Shown piece after piece: positions 1 through 6,194 of a stretch of 9,324 bases of DNA. Within the stretch, counting starts at the first letter, position 1; each line of letters opens with the position of its first letter. The notes below the pieces were generated by a model. The model did not search any database. It was given only the letters and a program-made list of their open reading frames with translations, and had not been told where the DNA came from. The stretch spans positions 1 through 9,324 of the forward strand of contig JAHWJM010000078.1 in assembly GCA_019348435.1 (NCBI GenBank). Direction: 5' to 3'. The position numbers and the translations under genes were made by a program. Source of the DNA: Actinomycetota bacterium. Lineage in GTDB: Bacteria; Actinomycetota; Thermoleophilia; Solirubrobacterales; Solirubrobacteraceae.

Positions 1-1
1 C

Positions 2-973
2 GCCGAGGGGCTCGCCGAGAGCGGCCTGCCCGAAGGCGTCTTCTCGGTCGCCACCGGCCGCGGCGCGACCGGCGCCGCGCTCGTCGACGAGGTCGACATG
101 ATCATGTTCACCGGCTCCACCGAGACCGGCAAGAAGGTCATGGAGCGCGCGGCGCGGACGCTCACGCCGGTCGCGCTCGAGCTCGGCGGCAAGGACCCGA
201 TGATCGTGCTCTCCGACGCCGACCTCGAGCGCGCCGCGAACCTCGCGGTCTACTACTCCATGCTCAACGGCGGCCAGACCTGCATCTCGATCGAGCGCGT
301 CTACGTCGAGGAGCCCGTCTACGACGAGTTCGTGCAGAAGGTCGTCGACAGGGTCGGCGTGCTGCGCCAGGGCGAGTCGACCGGCCCCGCGACCGTCGAG
401 GTCGGCGCGATGACGCTCCCGCGGCAGATGGAGATCGTCGAGGAGCACGTGCGCGACGCGGTCGCCAAGGGGGCGCGCGCGCTGACGGGCGGCCGGCGGC
501 GGCCCGGCGAGGGCATGTTCTATGAGCCGACGGTCCTCGTCGATGTCGACCACACGATGAAGGCGATGACCGAGGAGACCTTCGGCCCGACGCTTCCGAT
601 CATGAAGGTGGCCGACGCCGAGCAGGCGCTCGAGCTTGCCAACGACTCCCCCTACGGCCTCGGCGGGGCCGTCTTCAGCGGCGACCGCAAGCGTGGCGAG
701 CGGCTGGCGCGGCGCATGCAGGCCGGTGCGGTGTGCGTCAACGACGCCCTGCTGAACTACGTCGCCGTCGAGCTGCCGATGGGCGGCTGGAAGGCGTCGG
801 GGCTGGGGGTCCGGCATGGCGCCGGCGGGATCCGCAAGTTCACCAAGCAGCAGTCGATCTTCATCAGCCGCCTGCACCTCAAGAACGACGTCTACATGTT
901 CCCGTACCGCCCGGCCGTCTCGAAGGCCCTGTTCCGGGGCCTGCGGCTCTTCTACGGGCGCGCCAAGCGCTGA
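2..973 (+). CDS. Aldehyde dehydrogenase family protein (3' part; 5' end outside window)
   Basis: NAD(P)-dependent oxidation of an aldehyde to its acid. The frame is open from base 2, so the protein begins upstream and about 323 residues are visible of a family usually 450-520 long. Visible motifs are the cofactor-loop FTGSTETG (bases 107-130), ELGGKDP with the general-base Glu at 179-181, GQTC with the nucleophilic Cys at 281-283, and EETFGP near 573. All catalytic residues in the visible part are intact. The C-terminus carries a basic/aromatic extension after the usual end (Phe-Pro-Tyr, then Leu/Arg-rich), common in actinobacterial succinate-semialdehyde-dehydrogenase-like enzymes. The substrate cannot be read from the sequence; succinic semialdehyde or another aliphatic/aromatic aldehyde are candidates. 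The stop codon lies in a small palindrome, CGCTG-ACT-CAGCG (968-980). Family assignment is firm and substrate open. Confidence 0.95.
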   Translation, partial: AEGLAESGLPEGVFSVATGRGATGAALVDEVDMIMFTGSTETGKKVMERAARTLTPVALELGGKDPMIVLSDADLERAANLAVYYSMLNGGQTCISIERVYVEEPVYDEFVQKVVDRVGVLRQGESTGPATVEVGAMTLPRQMEIVEEHVRDAVAKGARALTGGRRRPGEGMFYEPTVLVDVDHTMKAMTEETFGPTLPIMKVADAEQALELANDSPYGLGGAVFSGDRKRGERLARRMQAGAVCVNDALLNYVAVELPMGGWKASGLGVRHGAGGIRKFTKQQSIFISRLHLKNDVYMFPYRPAVSKALFRGLRLFYGRAKR

Positions 974-1001
974 CTCAGCGTAGCGTTCGATGACGATGGC
1001 G

Positions 1002-1007
1002 TAGGGC
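1002..1007 (+). promoter_or_regulatory. Possible -10 element of the EamA transporter gene
   Basis: TAGGGC ends 6 nt before the ATG at 1014, the same spacing as the better TAGATT before 8516. It misses the final T of TAnnnT. A better hexamer, TAGCGT, lies at 981-986 and would give a leader of roughly 20 nt. No Shine-Dalgarno sequence precedes the ATG. Which of the two is used cannot be decided from sequence. Confidence 0.3.
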
Positions 1008-1013
1008 CCGCGG

Positions 1014-1868
1014 ATGGTCGCGATCGCGTTCGCGCTGGGCTCGTCGCTGCTGTGGGGGCTGTCGGACTACCTCGGCGGCTTCAAGAGCCGTTCCTACGCC
1101 GTGCCGGTGGTCCTCGCGGTGATGTATCTCGCCTCGCTAGTGGTGATGGCGGTCTTCGTGGCCGCCCGCGGCGAGGCTCCGCCGTCGTCGTCCTACGTGC
1201 TGGCGGCACTCGGCGCCGGGCTCGTCGGGATCATGGCGCTGGGAGCCTTCTACACCGCCCTCTCGATCGGGACGATGAGCATCGTCGCACCGATCTCCGC
1301 GACCGGCGTCGCGCTGCCGGTGATCGTGGGGCTGCTCGGCGGCGATCGACCGGGCCTCGTGCGCTCCGCGGGCCTCGGGCTCGCGGTGGTGGGCGTCGTG
1401 CTGGCCTCGCGCGAGGCGCCCGGCGGGCCGGTCGGGCCGCGCGAGCAGCGGCTCAGCATCGCGCTGGCGATCCTCGCGGGGCTGGGCTTCGGCTCTTACT
1501 TCGTGCTCGCCGAGATCGGCTCGCGAGGCGACGTAGCCTGGACGCTGCTGCTCTCGCGCGTCACCGGATTTCCGATCGCGGCTGTCATCGCGCTGCTCGC
1601 GCTCGGCCGCGGCGGCGCGGTCCGTCCCGGCTTGCGCGCGCTGGCCGCACTCGCCGGCATCGGCCTGCTCGACCTCGGCGCCAACGCGTTCTACAACCAC
1701 GCGTCCACGATCGGCGAGTTGTCGAGCGTGTCGGTCGCCAGCTCGCTGTATCCCGTCGTGACGGTCATGCTCGCGGCGCTGCTGCTCGGCGAGCGCGTGC
1801 GGGGCGTGCAGCGCGCGGGCGTCGTCGTCGCGCTGGGGGGCGTGCTGATGATCGCGGCGGGGGCGTAG
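1014..1868 (+). CDS. EamA/DMT-family permease
   Basis: Inner-membrane transporter of the drug/metabolite superfamily, 284 residues, the usual length for two EamA repeats. About ten hydrophobic segments run from residue 2 to the last residue, with a short polar linker (Arg/Glu/Gly/Pro-rich, around residues 125-146) between the halves. The N-terminal LLWGLSDYLGG stretch and the second-half G-x-G-FGSYFVLAEIG and SLYPVVTVMLAALLLGE segments are typical of the family, including the conserved Glu at the end of the penultimate helix (LLLGE). The ATG at 1014 directly starts the first helix, and no earlier in-frame start is needed. It is transcribed alone: the gene upstream ends 40 nt before, and a strong hairpin follows the stop. 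The substrate is unknown; family members export amino acids, metabolites or toxic compounds. Confidence 0.93.
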   Translation: MVAIAFALGSSLLWGLSDYLGGFKSRSYAVPVVLAVMYLASLVVMAVFVAARGEAPPSSSYVLAALGAGLVGIMALGAFYTALSIGTMSIVAPISATGVALPVIVGLLGGDRPGLVRSAGLGLAVVGVVLASREAPGGPVGPREQRLSIALAILAGLGFGSYFVLAEIGSRGDVAWTLLLSRVTGFPIAAVIALLALGRGGAVRPGLRALAALAGIGLLDLGANAFYNHASTIGELSSVSVASSLYPVVTVMLAALLLGERVRGVQRAGVVVALGGVLMIAAGA

Positions 1869-1896
1869 GCGCGGCGGGCCGGCGGCGCCGCCGCGC
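1869..1896 (+). terminator. GC hairpin after the EamA gene
   Basis: Immediately after the stop codon, GCGCGGCGG (1869-1877) can pair perfectly with CCGCCGCGC (1888-1896) around a 10-nt loop. The loop region also contains the self-complementary GGCGGCGCCGCC (1881-1892). There is no T-run, as is common for terminator-like hairpins in high-GC actinobacteria. It may instead only protect the 3' end. Confidence 0.5.
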
Positions 1897-1982
1897 GGAG
1901 CTGCGCCGAATCGCGAGTTTTGGCGCGACGCCGCACCGGCAGCTCGGGCGTTCGGGCGGTCCGACAGCAAACCGGCGGGGCG

Positions 1983-1988
1983 TAGCCT
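1983..1988 (+). promoter_or_regulatory. Likely -10 element of the ctaG unit
   Basis: TAGCCT lies 9 nt before the ATG at 1998, in an otherwise GC-only stretch. A transcript from here would start at or within a few bases of the ATG. The intervening TGGCGGCGG is G-rich but not a good Shine-Dalgarno sequence. No clear -35 is visible. Confidence 0.45.
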
Positions 1989-1997
1989 TGGCGGCGG

Positions 1998-2900
1998 ATG
2001 ACGCCCCCAGCCACCGCCCTCGTCGCCATCGAGCCGTTGCAGCTCGCGCCGGCGCTCGCGTTCGGCGTCATGTACGTCGTCCGCGCGCGGCGACTCGCCG
2101 CGAACGGCAAGCCGGTGGCGCGGTGGCGCCAGGCGTGCTTTCTCAGCGGCCTCGCGCTCATCGTCCTGACCTTGATCTCGCCGCTGAGCGTCCTCGCCGA
2201 CGAGCTGTTCGCGGCGCACATGGCCGAGCACCTGCTGATCGCCGACATCGGCGCGCTGCTGCTCGTGCTCGGGCTGACCGGGCCGCTGCTGGCGCCGCTG
2301 CTGCGCACGGCCGCGCTCGGCTGGCTGCGCCACCTCGCCCACCCGATCCCCGCGTTCGTGCTCTGGGCGGCCGACCTCTTCTTCTGGCACCTCGCCGGGC
2401 CGCACGAGGCCGCGGTGAACGACGAGGTCGTCCACGCGCTACAGCACATGCTGTTCGTGGGCCTGGGCATCAACATGTGGATGGCGCTGCTCGGCCCGCT
2501 GCCCAAGCCGGCGTGGTTCAACAACTTCGCCAAGCTCATCTACATCGTCGTCGTGCGCCTGACGTCAACGGTGCTCGCCAACGTGTTCGTCTGGAGCAAC
2601 GACGTCTTCTTCGATGTCTACGCGCCGGGCGAGCGGGCGCACGACATCTCGCCGCACACCGACCAGGTGATCGCCGGCTCGATCATGATGGTCGAGGGAT
2701 CGATTCTCACGATCTGCCTGTTCGGCTGGCTGTTTCTGCGCAGCGCCCGCGAGGGCCAGGAGCGCCAGGAGCTGCTCGAGCTGGCCGCGGCGGGCGGCGT
2801 CGCGCTCGACGAGCGGCGCGCGGCGCGCGCGGTCTCCGCCGGACGCGGCGCGGAGCTGAGACGGCGCATAGAGGACGACCGTAGGAGGTACCTTGAGTGA
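1998..2900 (+). CDS. ctaG: caa3-type cytochrome c oxidase assembly factor CtaG
   Basis: Integral membrane protein of the CtaG_caa3 family, implicated in maturation of the copper centre of caa3-type cytochrome c oxidase. The 300 residues match the family length and about seven hydrophobic segments are visible. Family signatures are AAHMAEHLL (His74, His78), LFFWHLAGPHEAAV (His131, His136) and VHALQHMLF (His146, His150), the histidine pairs expected to face copper. The last 50 or so residues form a highly charged cytoplasmic tail rich in Arg and Glu (ELLELAAAGG, then many RR/ERR pairs), probably a helix or coiled coil. Its end overlaps the start of the next gene by 8 nt and contains that gene's ribosome site, so the two are probably translationally coupled. 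No oxidase subunit gene is visible nearby, so this ctaG sits apart from any cox operon within the window. The unrelated B. subtilis-type and Cox11-type proteins share the CtaG name. Confidence 0.9.
   Translation: MTPPATALVAIEPLQLAPALAFGVMYVVRARRLAANGKPVARWRQACFLSGLALIVLTLISPLSVLADELFAAHMAEHLLIADIGALLLVLGLTGPLLAPLLRTAALGWLRHLAHPIPAFVLWAADLFFWHLAGPHEAAVNDEVVHALQHMLFVGLGINMWMALLGPLPKPAWFNNFAKLIYIVVVRLTSTVLANVFVWSNDVFFDVYAPGERAHDISPHTDQVIAGSIMMVEGSILTICLFGWLFLRSAREGQERQELLELAAAGGVALDERRAARAVSAGRGAELRRRIEDDRRRYLE
2883..2888 (+). promoter_or_regulatory. Strong Shine-Dalgarno sequence within the end of ctaG
   Basis: AGGAGG lies in the last codons of ctaG, 4 nt before the TTG at 2893 and 13 nt before the in-frame ATG at 2902. 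The spacing to the ATG is long, so TTG is preferred, though 4 nt is slightly short. This is one of only two convincing Shine-Dalgarno sequences in the window. It indicates that the downstream gene is translated internally on the ctaG transcript. Confidence 0.75.
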
Positions 2901-3387
2901 CATGTCCCTAAAGAACAGACTCAGCCAGCTCGCGAAGTCACCACAGGGCAAGGATCTCGTCGACAAGGCGAAGTCGATTGCCAACGACCCCAAGACGCGC
3001 GAGAAGATCGACGAGGCGCGCACCAAGTTCAGCGGGCACGTCGAGACCGCTAAGCAGAAGATGGCCGAGAAGAAGGCCAAGGACGGCGAGGCCGGCAACG
3101 GTGCCACGGCGCCGACGTACGGTGAGCCAGGCCCGGCGGACACGCCGCAGTACGGCGAGTCCGGCACCTCCCACGCGCAGCCGGCCACCGGCGCCACCGG
3201 CGCCGCGGAGACCGCGACGTACGGTGAGCCAGGACCCGCCGACACGCCGACCTACGGCGAGGAAGGTGCGGCCGGCACGCCACCGACGACGCCGCACGAG
3301 GACCCGATCGACAAGACGAACCCGACCTACGGCGAGGAAGAGGGCGACAAGCCGCTCTACGGCGAGGACGGCCCGAAGGCCGCCTAG
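2893..3387 (+). CDS. Small helical protein with six-fold YGE-repeat tail (function unknown)
   Basis: Soluble, very hydrophilic protein of 164 residues with no signal peptide or membrane segment. Residues 1-65 are Lys/Asp/Glu-rich and strongly helical (LVDKAKSIANDPKTREKIDEA), loosely resembling the short MT0933/Rv0909 'antitoxin-like' family; that likeness is weak. Residues 66-164 are low-complexity Gly/Pro/Thr/Glu with six Tyr-Gly-Glu motifs at Tyr 76, 87, 110, 121, 146 and 156. These form three pairs 10-11 residues apart, i.e. three copies of a 34-36-residue unit. At DNA level 3113-3147 and 3215-3249 are near-identical (102 nt apart). The TTG start is chosen for its position 4 nt after AGGAGG; ATG at 2902 would remove three residues. 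It overlaps ctaG by 8 nt. A degenerate copy of the helical part follows at 3460. No partner toxin gene is adjacent, so an antitoxin role is unsupported. Confidence 0.82.
   Translation: MSDMSLKNRLSQLAKSPQGKDLVDKAKSIANDPKTREKIDEARTKFSGHVETAKQKMAEKKAKDGEAGNGATAPTYGEPGPADTPQYGESGTSHAQPATGATGAAETATYGEPGPADTPTYGEEGAAGTPPTTPHEDPIDKTNPTYGEEEGDKPLYGEDGPKAA
3113..3249 (+). repeat. Intragenic direct repeat encoding YGE units
   Basis: 3113-3147 and 3215-3249 are 35-nt copies, the first 19 nt identical (CGACGTACGGTGAGCCAGG) and 3 mismatches overall. The 102-nt offset is 34 codons, so the repeat keeps frame. Each copy encodes a TYGEPGPADTP block and is followed by another YGE. A third, more diverged unit ends the gene. 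The retained nucleotide identity suggests recent in-frame expansion. Confidence 0.85.
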
Positions 3388-3393
3388 TCCTCA

Positions 3394-3445
3394 CCGAGCG
3401 CCTCGCGCTCGGCACGCTCGGCGAGGGCGACCACGCCCTCGCCGA
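3394..3445 (+). terminator. Tandem GC hairpins after the YGE gene
   Basis: Two perfect stem-loops start 7 nt after the stop at 3387. The first is CCGAGCGC (3394-3401), loop CTC, GCGCTCGG (3405-3412). The second is TCGGCGAGGGCG (3418-3429), loop ACCA (3430-3433), CGCCCTCGCCGA (3434-3445), a 12-bp stem. No T-run follows. They probably end or protect the ctaG-YGE transcript and separate it from the degenerate copy downstream. Confidence 0.65.
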
Positions 3446-3459
3446 AGCCGCGCGGGGCC

Positions 3460-3635
3460 GTGTCTCTAATGAACAGCTCAGCAAGCTCGTCGACAAGGCG
3501 AAGACGTTTGCCAACGATCCGAAGACGCGCGAGAAGATCGACGCTGCCCGCGGCAAGCTCAACGAGCACGGTCGTGCGCGCTCGGCGGCAGCGGCCCGCG
3601 CGGCGGGCGCCGCGCTCATGTTGAGAGCACGCTAA
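3460..3635 (+). pseudogene. Frameshifted tandem copy of the YGE protein's helical domain
   Basis: Bases 3486-3570 match 2956-3040 of the upstream gene over 85 nt with 12 mismatches, and the start region also matches (GTGTCTCTA at 3460 against ATGTCCCTA at 2902). Relative to the upstream copy, one base is missing around 3476 and 27 nt (nine codons) are deleted before 3489. The homologous peptide, NEQLSKLVDKAKTFANDPKT onward, is in the frame ending TAA 3633-3635. That frame has no ATG, GTG or TTG between the preceding stop codon at 3225 and the homology; the GTG at 3460 is in a different frame. The YGE tail is absent and replaced by an Ala/Arg-rich end. Several third-position changes are synonymous (GAC/GAT, CCC/CCG), so it may have been a working gene until recently, or the missing base may be a sequencing error. 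Confidence 0.75.
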
Positions 3636-3674
3636 GGCTTGGTGCCGCGGGGGCGCACGAGCCGCCCAGCGGAC

Positions 3675-3709
3675 GGTTGGGCGCAACCTTGCCCCACTAC
3701 GCTGGTTGC
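3675..3709 (+). promoter_or_regulatory. GGTTG/CAACC repeats around the glycosidase promoter
   Basis: GGTTG (3675-3679), GCAACC (3683-3688) and GGTTGC (3704-3709) make one short inverted repeat and a second one whose arms flank the putative -10 TACGCT (3698-3703). This could be an operator or an alternative hairpin. The arms are only 5-6 bp, so chance is possible. Confidence 0.3.
3698..3703 (+). promoter_or_regulatory. Likely -10 element of the glycoside hydrolase gene
   Basis: TACGCT lies 14 nt before the ATG at 3718. A start site about 7 nt downstream falls near 3710, giving a leader of about 8 nt. This would place the in-frame TTG at 3706 upstream of the transcript, supporting ATG 3718 as the start. 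TTGGGC (3677-3682) is a poor -35 candidate at 15-nt spacing. Confidence 0.45.
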
Positions 3710-3717
3710 AGTCCTCG

Positions 3718-5079
3718 ATGCACCGACTCCTTCTTCCCCTCACGATCCTGCTCGCGCTGGTGCTCGTCCAGCCCGCCGGCGCCTCGCGTACGCAGTCGAT
3801 GACCTTCGAGGCGCCGCGCGACCTCATGAACCCCGATCTGCGCGCCGGCGCGCTGGAGGAGCTCGACTCCTTCGGCGTGCGCTCGGTGCGCGTCATCCTC
3901 ACCTGGCAGTCCGTCGCCCCCGGCGCGGACAGGTCGCAGCGCCCGAACTTCGAGCCGACCGACCCCGATGCCTACGACTGGGGCGAGTACGAGCCGCTGA
4001 TGGCCGCGCTCGAGGCGCGCGGCTGGTCGGTGCTCATGACGATCTCCGGACCCGTGCCCAAGTGGGCGACGCGCGCCAGGCGCGACAACCTGACGCGGCC
4101 GAGCCGCGGGGCGTTCGCGGCGTTCGCCACCGCCGTCGGGCGCAAGTTCGGCGAGCAGGTCGACACCTGGGCGATCTGGAACGAGCCCAACCAGCCGCAG
4201 TTCCTGCGCCCGCAGTACGCCCGCGGCGGCCGGGCGGTCTCGCCCGCGATCTACCGCGGCCTCTTCCAGGCCGGTGTCCGCGGGCTGCGCAAGTCCGGCC
4301 AGGGCGACGACACGATCCTCATCGCCGAGACCTCGCCGCGGGGCAACAGCAACGTCGTCGCTCCGCTGCGCTTCCTGCGCGGGATGCTCTGCTTGAACTC
4401 GAAGTACAAGAAGCGCTCGAAGTGCGAGGCGCTGTCGCCCGACGGCTACGCGCACCACGCCTACACCACGCGCCAGGGCCCGTTCTTCAAGCCACCGCAG
4501 AAGGACGACGTGACGATCGGCGTCCTCTCGCGCCTGACGAACGCGCTCAACCGCGCGCACAGGGCCCGTGCGGTGACCAAGCGCCTGCCGATCTACCTGA
4601 CGGAGTTCGGCATCCAGTCGACGCCCAACAAGCAGCAGGGCGTCTCACTCGCCAAGCAGGTCCAGTACCGCGCGATCTCCGAGCGCATCGCCTGGAGCAA
4701 TTCCCGCGTCGTCGCGTTCTCGCAGTACCTGCTGACCGACAGCGAGCCGACCGGGCGCGACCAGTACGGCGGCTTCGAGTCGGGACTGCGCTTCGCCAAC
4801 GGCAAGGCCAAGCCATCGCTGCGGGCATTCCGCCTGCCGCTGGCCGTCAGACGCACGGGCTCGAAGGTCTCGATCTGGGGCCACGTACGCCCCGCCACCG
4901 GCGTGACGACGGCAACGGTCACGTACGCCGACCGCGGCCGGTCGTTCCGCAAGCTGCGGACCGTCAAGACGAACTCGCGTGGCTACTTCACCGTCAAGGC
5001 GAACTGGCGCAAGGGCCGGCGCTGGAACCTCACCTGGGAGGGCCAGTCGGGCTATCCCGTGGCCGCCTACCGGCGATAG
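3718..5079 (+). CDS. Secreted cellulase-family (clan GH-A-like) glycoside hydrolase
   Basis: Predicted extracellular retaining glycosidase of 453 residues. A classic Sec signal peptide opens it: MHR, hydrophobic LLLPLTILLALVLV, then a likely cleavage after QPAGA (about residue 21). The body reads as a TIM barrel: early FGVRSVRVILTW strand, TWAIWNEPN with the acid/base Glu156 after Asn, and PIYLTEFGIQ with the nucleophile Glu296. The Asn-Glu pair and strand-7 Glu are the clan GH-A hallmark seen in GH5/GH39-type enzymes. The last 75 or so residues (GSKVSIWGHVRPATGVTTATV onward) look like a small beta-sandwich with Arg/Lys-rich ends, possibly for wall or glycan binding. ATG 3718 is chosen over TTG 3706 because it begins the signal peptide directly. 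It converges on the membrane glycosyltransferase-like gene with 9 nt between stops. The substrate is unknown; plant polysaccharide or a self-made exopolysaccharide are both possible. Confidence 0.88.
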   Translation: MHRLLLPLTILLALVLVQPAGASRTQSMTFEAPRDLMNPDLRAGALEELDSFGVRSVRVILTWQSVAPGADRSQRPNFEPTDPDAYDWGEYEPLMAALEARGWSVLMTISGPVPKWATRARRDNLTRPSRGAFAAFATAVGRKFGEQVDTWAIWNEPNQPQFLRPQYARGGRAVSPAIYRGLFQAGVRGLRKSGQGDDTILIAETSPRGNSNVVAPLRFLRGMLCLNSKYKKRSKCEALSPDGYAHHAYTTRQGPFFKPPQKDDVTIGVLSRLTNALNRAHRARAVTKRLPIYLTEFGIQSTPNKQQGVSLAKQVQYRAISERIAWSNSRVVAFSQYLLTDSEPTGRDQYGGFESGLRFANGKAKPSLRAFRLPLAVRRTGSKVSIWGHVRPATGVTTATVTYADRGRSFRKLRTVKTNSRGYFTVKANWRKGRRWNLTWEGQSGYPVAAYRR

Positions 5080-5088
5080 CGACGAGCG

Positions 5089-6192
5089 TCAGCGCACCGG
5101 ATACGGGGGCGGCCCGGCATCGATGATGTTCTGGGTGCCGACGAACTGCATGTACGCCGCGTAGGCGACGATCATCAGCGCGCACAGCGCCAGCGCCGGC
5201 GCCAGCAGGCGGGGGCGCTGCTGCAGCGTCCAGGCCGCCGCGGCGTAGACGACGGGCGCCGCGATGAAGGCGACGCGGCCCCAGTCCAGCGCGAACGTCA
5301 TCGCTATGAGGCACAGCGGGACGAGCACGAGCCCGCGGCGGGCAAACCAGAAGTCGCGCAGCGCGAGCGGCGCGAGCAGCCAGAGCGGGCCGTAGATGAG
5401 CGCCAGCCGGCGCGCCTCGACGTCGAAGAACGCACGCAGCCCGTCGCCGAGCACCTCGACGCGCCCGCCGATCAGCGACGCGCCGTAGCCGGGCACGAGC
5501 TCGCGGCCGACCGTCGGGATCGCGAGGCGCAGCGCGCAGAAGGCAGCCACGGCCGGCGCCGCCACGGCGAGCACGCGCGCCAGCGCCGCGCGGTCCAGCG
5601 GTCGCTGCGCCCAGACCGCGTACGCCAGCGGCGCGAGAAACAGCGCCGACTCGCGATTGAGCGCGCCCACGAGCATCGTGAGAGCGAGCGGGACCAGGCG
5701 GCGCTCGACGATGAACAGCGTGCCGGTGACCATCACCAGGACGGTGAGGGGATCGGGGTTGTAGCCCTGGCGCAGGCTGGCGACGAGCAGCGGCGGCGAC
5801 AGCACGAGCACGAACGCCAGCGGCACGGACACTCGCCGCGAGATGGCGAGGCGCTCGAGCAGCAAGAACAGCACGGCGCCCGCCGCGCCCGAGCACAGCC
5901 AGGCGATGGCGCTGAACGAGAAGCCGTGGTCGAACGGCAGGACATGGACGAGCCACGGCACCGCGACGCGGTAGGCGAAGACGAACGTGTGCGGGGCGGT
6001 GGGGTCGTCGGCCATCCGCGCGTAGATCAGGTCGTCGCCCTGCGGCGTCGGCGCGTCGCGCACGCACGCGTCGAGCACGATGATCGCGAGCGTCCCGAGG
6101 ACGCCGATGGCCAGCGCGAGCCGGTTCGACGGCCACGCGAGCGCGCGCGCCGCCCGCCCGCGACGCGGCGGCGCCGTGAGCGCAGCCTCCAT
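5089..6192 (-). CDS. Multi-pass membrane protein, GT-C glycosyltransferase-like
   Basis: Integral membrane protein of 367 residues. A short basic N-terminus (PPRRGRAAR) precedes the first helix (about residues 25-41), followed by roughly eight to ten more hydrophobic segments. The first extracytoplasmic loop carries an acidic pair, QGDDLIYARM (Asp53-Asp54), followed by FAYRVAVPWLVHVLP. Later loops carry YNPDPL and LNRESALFLAPL. An acidic pair after helix 1 and many helices are general features of GT-C enzymes that use polyprenyl-phosphate sugars, but I cannot name a family and the function is inferred. The start follows the stop of the upstream methyltransferase by 2 nt (TGA-GG-ATG), so the pair is an operon with likely termination-reinitiation. 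Its end lies 9 nt from the convergent glycosidase. A plain uncharacterised membrane protein is the alternative. Confidence 0.82.
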   Translation of the reverse strand: MEAALTAPPRRGRAARALAWPSNRLALAIGVLGTLAIIVLDACVRDAPTPQGDDLIYARMADDPTAPHTFVFAYRVAVPWLVHVLPFDHGFSFSAIAWLCSGAAGAVLFLLLERLAISRRVSVPLAFVLVLSPPLLVASLRQGYNPDPLTVLVMVTGTLFIVERRLVPLALTMLVGALNRESALFLAPLAYAVWAQRPLDRAALARVLAVAAPAVAAFCALRLAIPTVGRELVPGYGASLIGGRVEVLGDGLRAFFDVEARRLALIYGPLWLLAPLALRDFWFARRGLVLVPLCLIAMTFALDWGRVAFIAAPVVYAAAAWTLQQRPRLLAPALALCALMIVAYAAYMQFVGTQNIIDAGPPPYPVR

Positions 6193-6194
6193 CC

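Noticed and set aside
1137..2435. 432-codon minus-strand open frame opposite EamA and ctaG
   Set aside because: Low-complexity Arg/Gln/Glu/Ala composition with no domain, antisense to two recognisable genes.
1052..2884. 610-codon open frame on the plus strand across the EamA and ctaG genes
   Set aside because: It is an Arg/Ala/Gly-rich out-of-frame reading of two well-supported genes and spans the hairpin and promoter between them. Long shadow frames are expected at this GC content.
3113..3380. CRISPR-like or mobile repeat
   Set aside because: The repeats are in-frame, protein-coding and irregularly spaced; they encode the YGE units.
2893..3635. Toxin-antitoxin module (helical head loosely like MT0933/Rv0909 antitoxins)
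   Set aside because: There is no toxin-like gene next to it. The downstream homologous stretch is a copy of the same domain, and the family likeness is weak.
3384..3902. 172-codon minus-strand frame over the intergenic region at 3388-3705
   Set aside because: It runs antisense across the duplicate remnant, the hairpins and the glycosidase start; no motif, and the plus-strand homology explains the sequence.
3639..5126. 495-codon plus-strand frame and the minus-strand frames over the glycosidase gene
   Set aside because: Arg/Pro-rich shadow; the real frame has a signal peptide and both catalytic glutamates.
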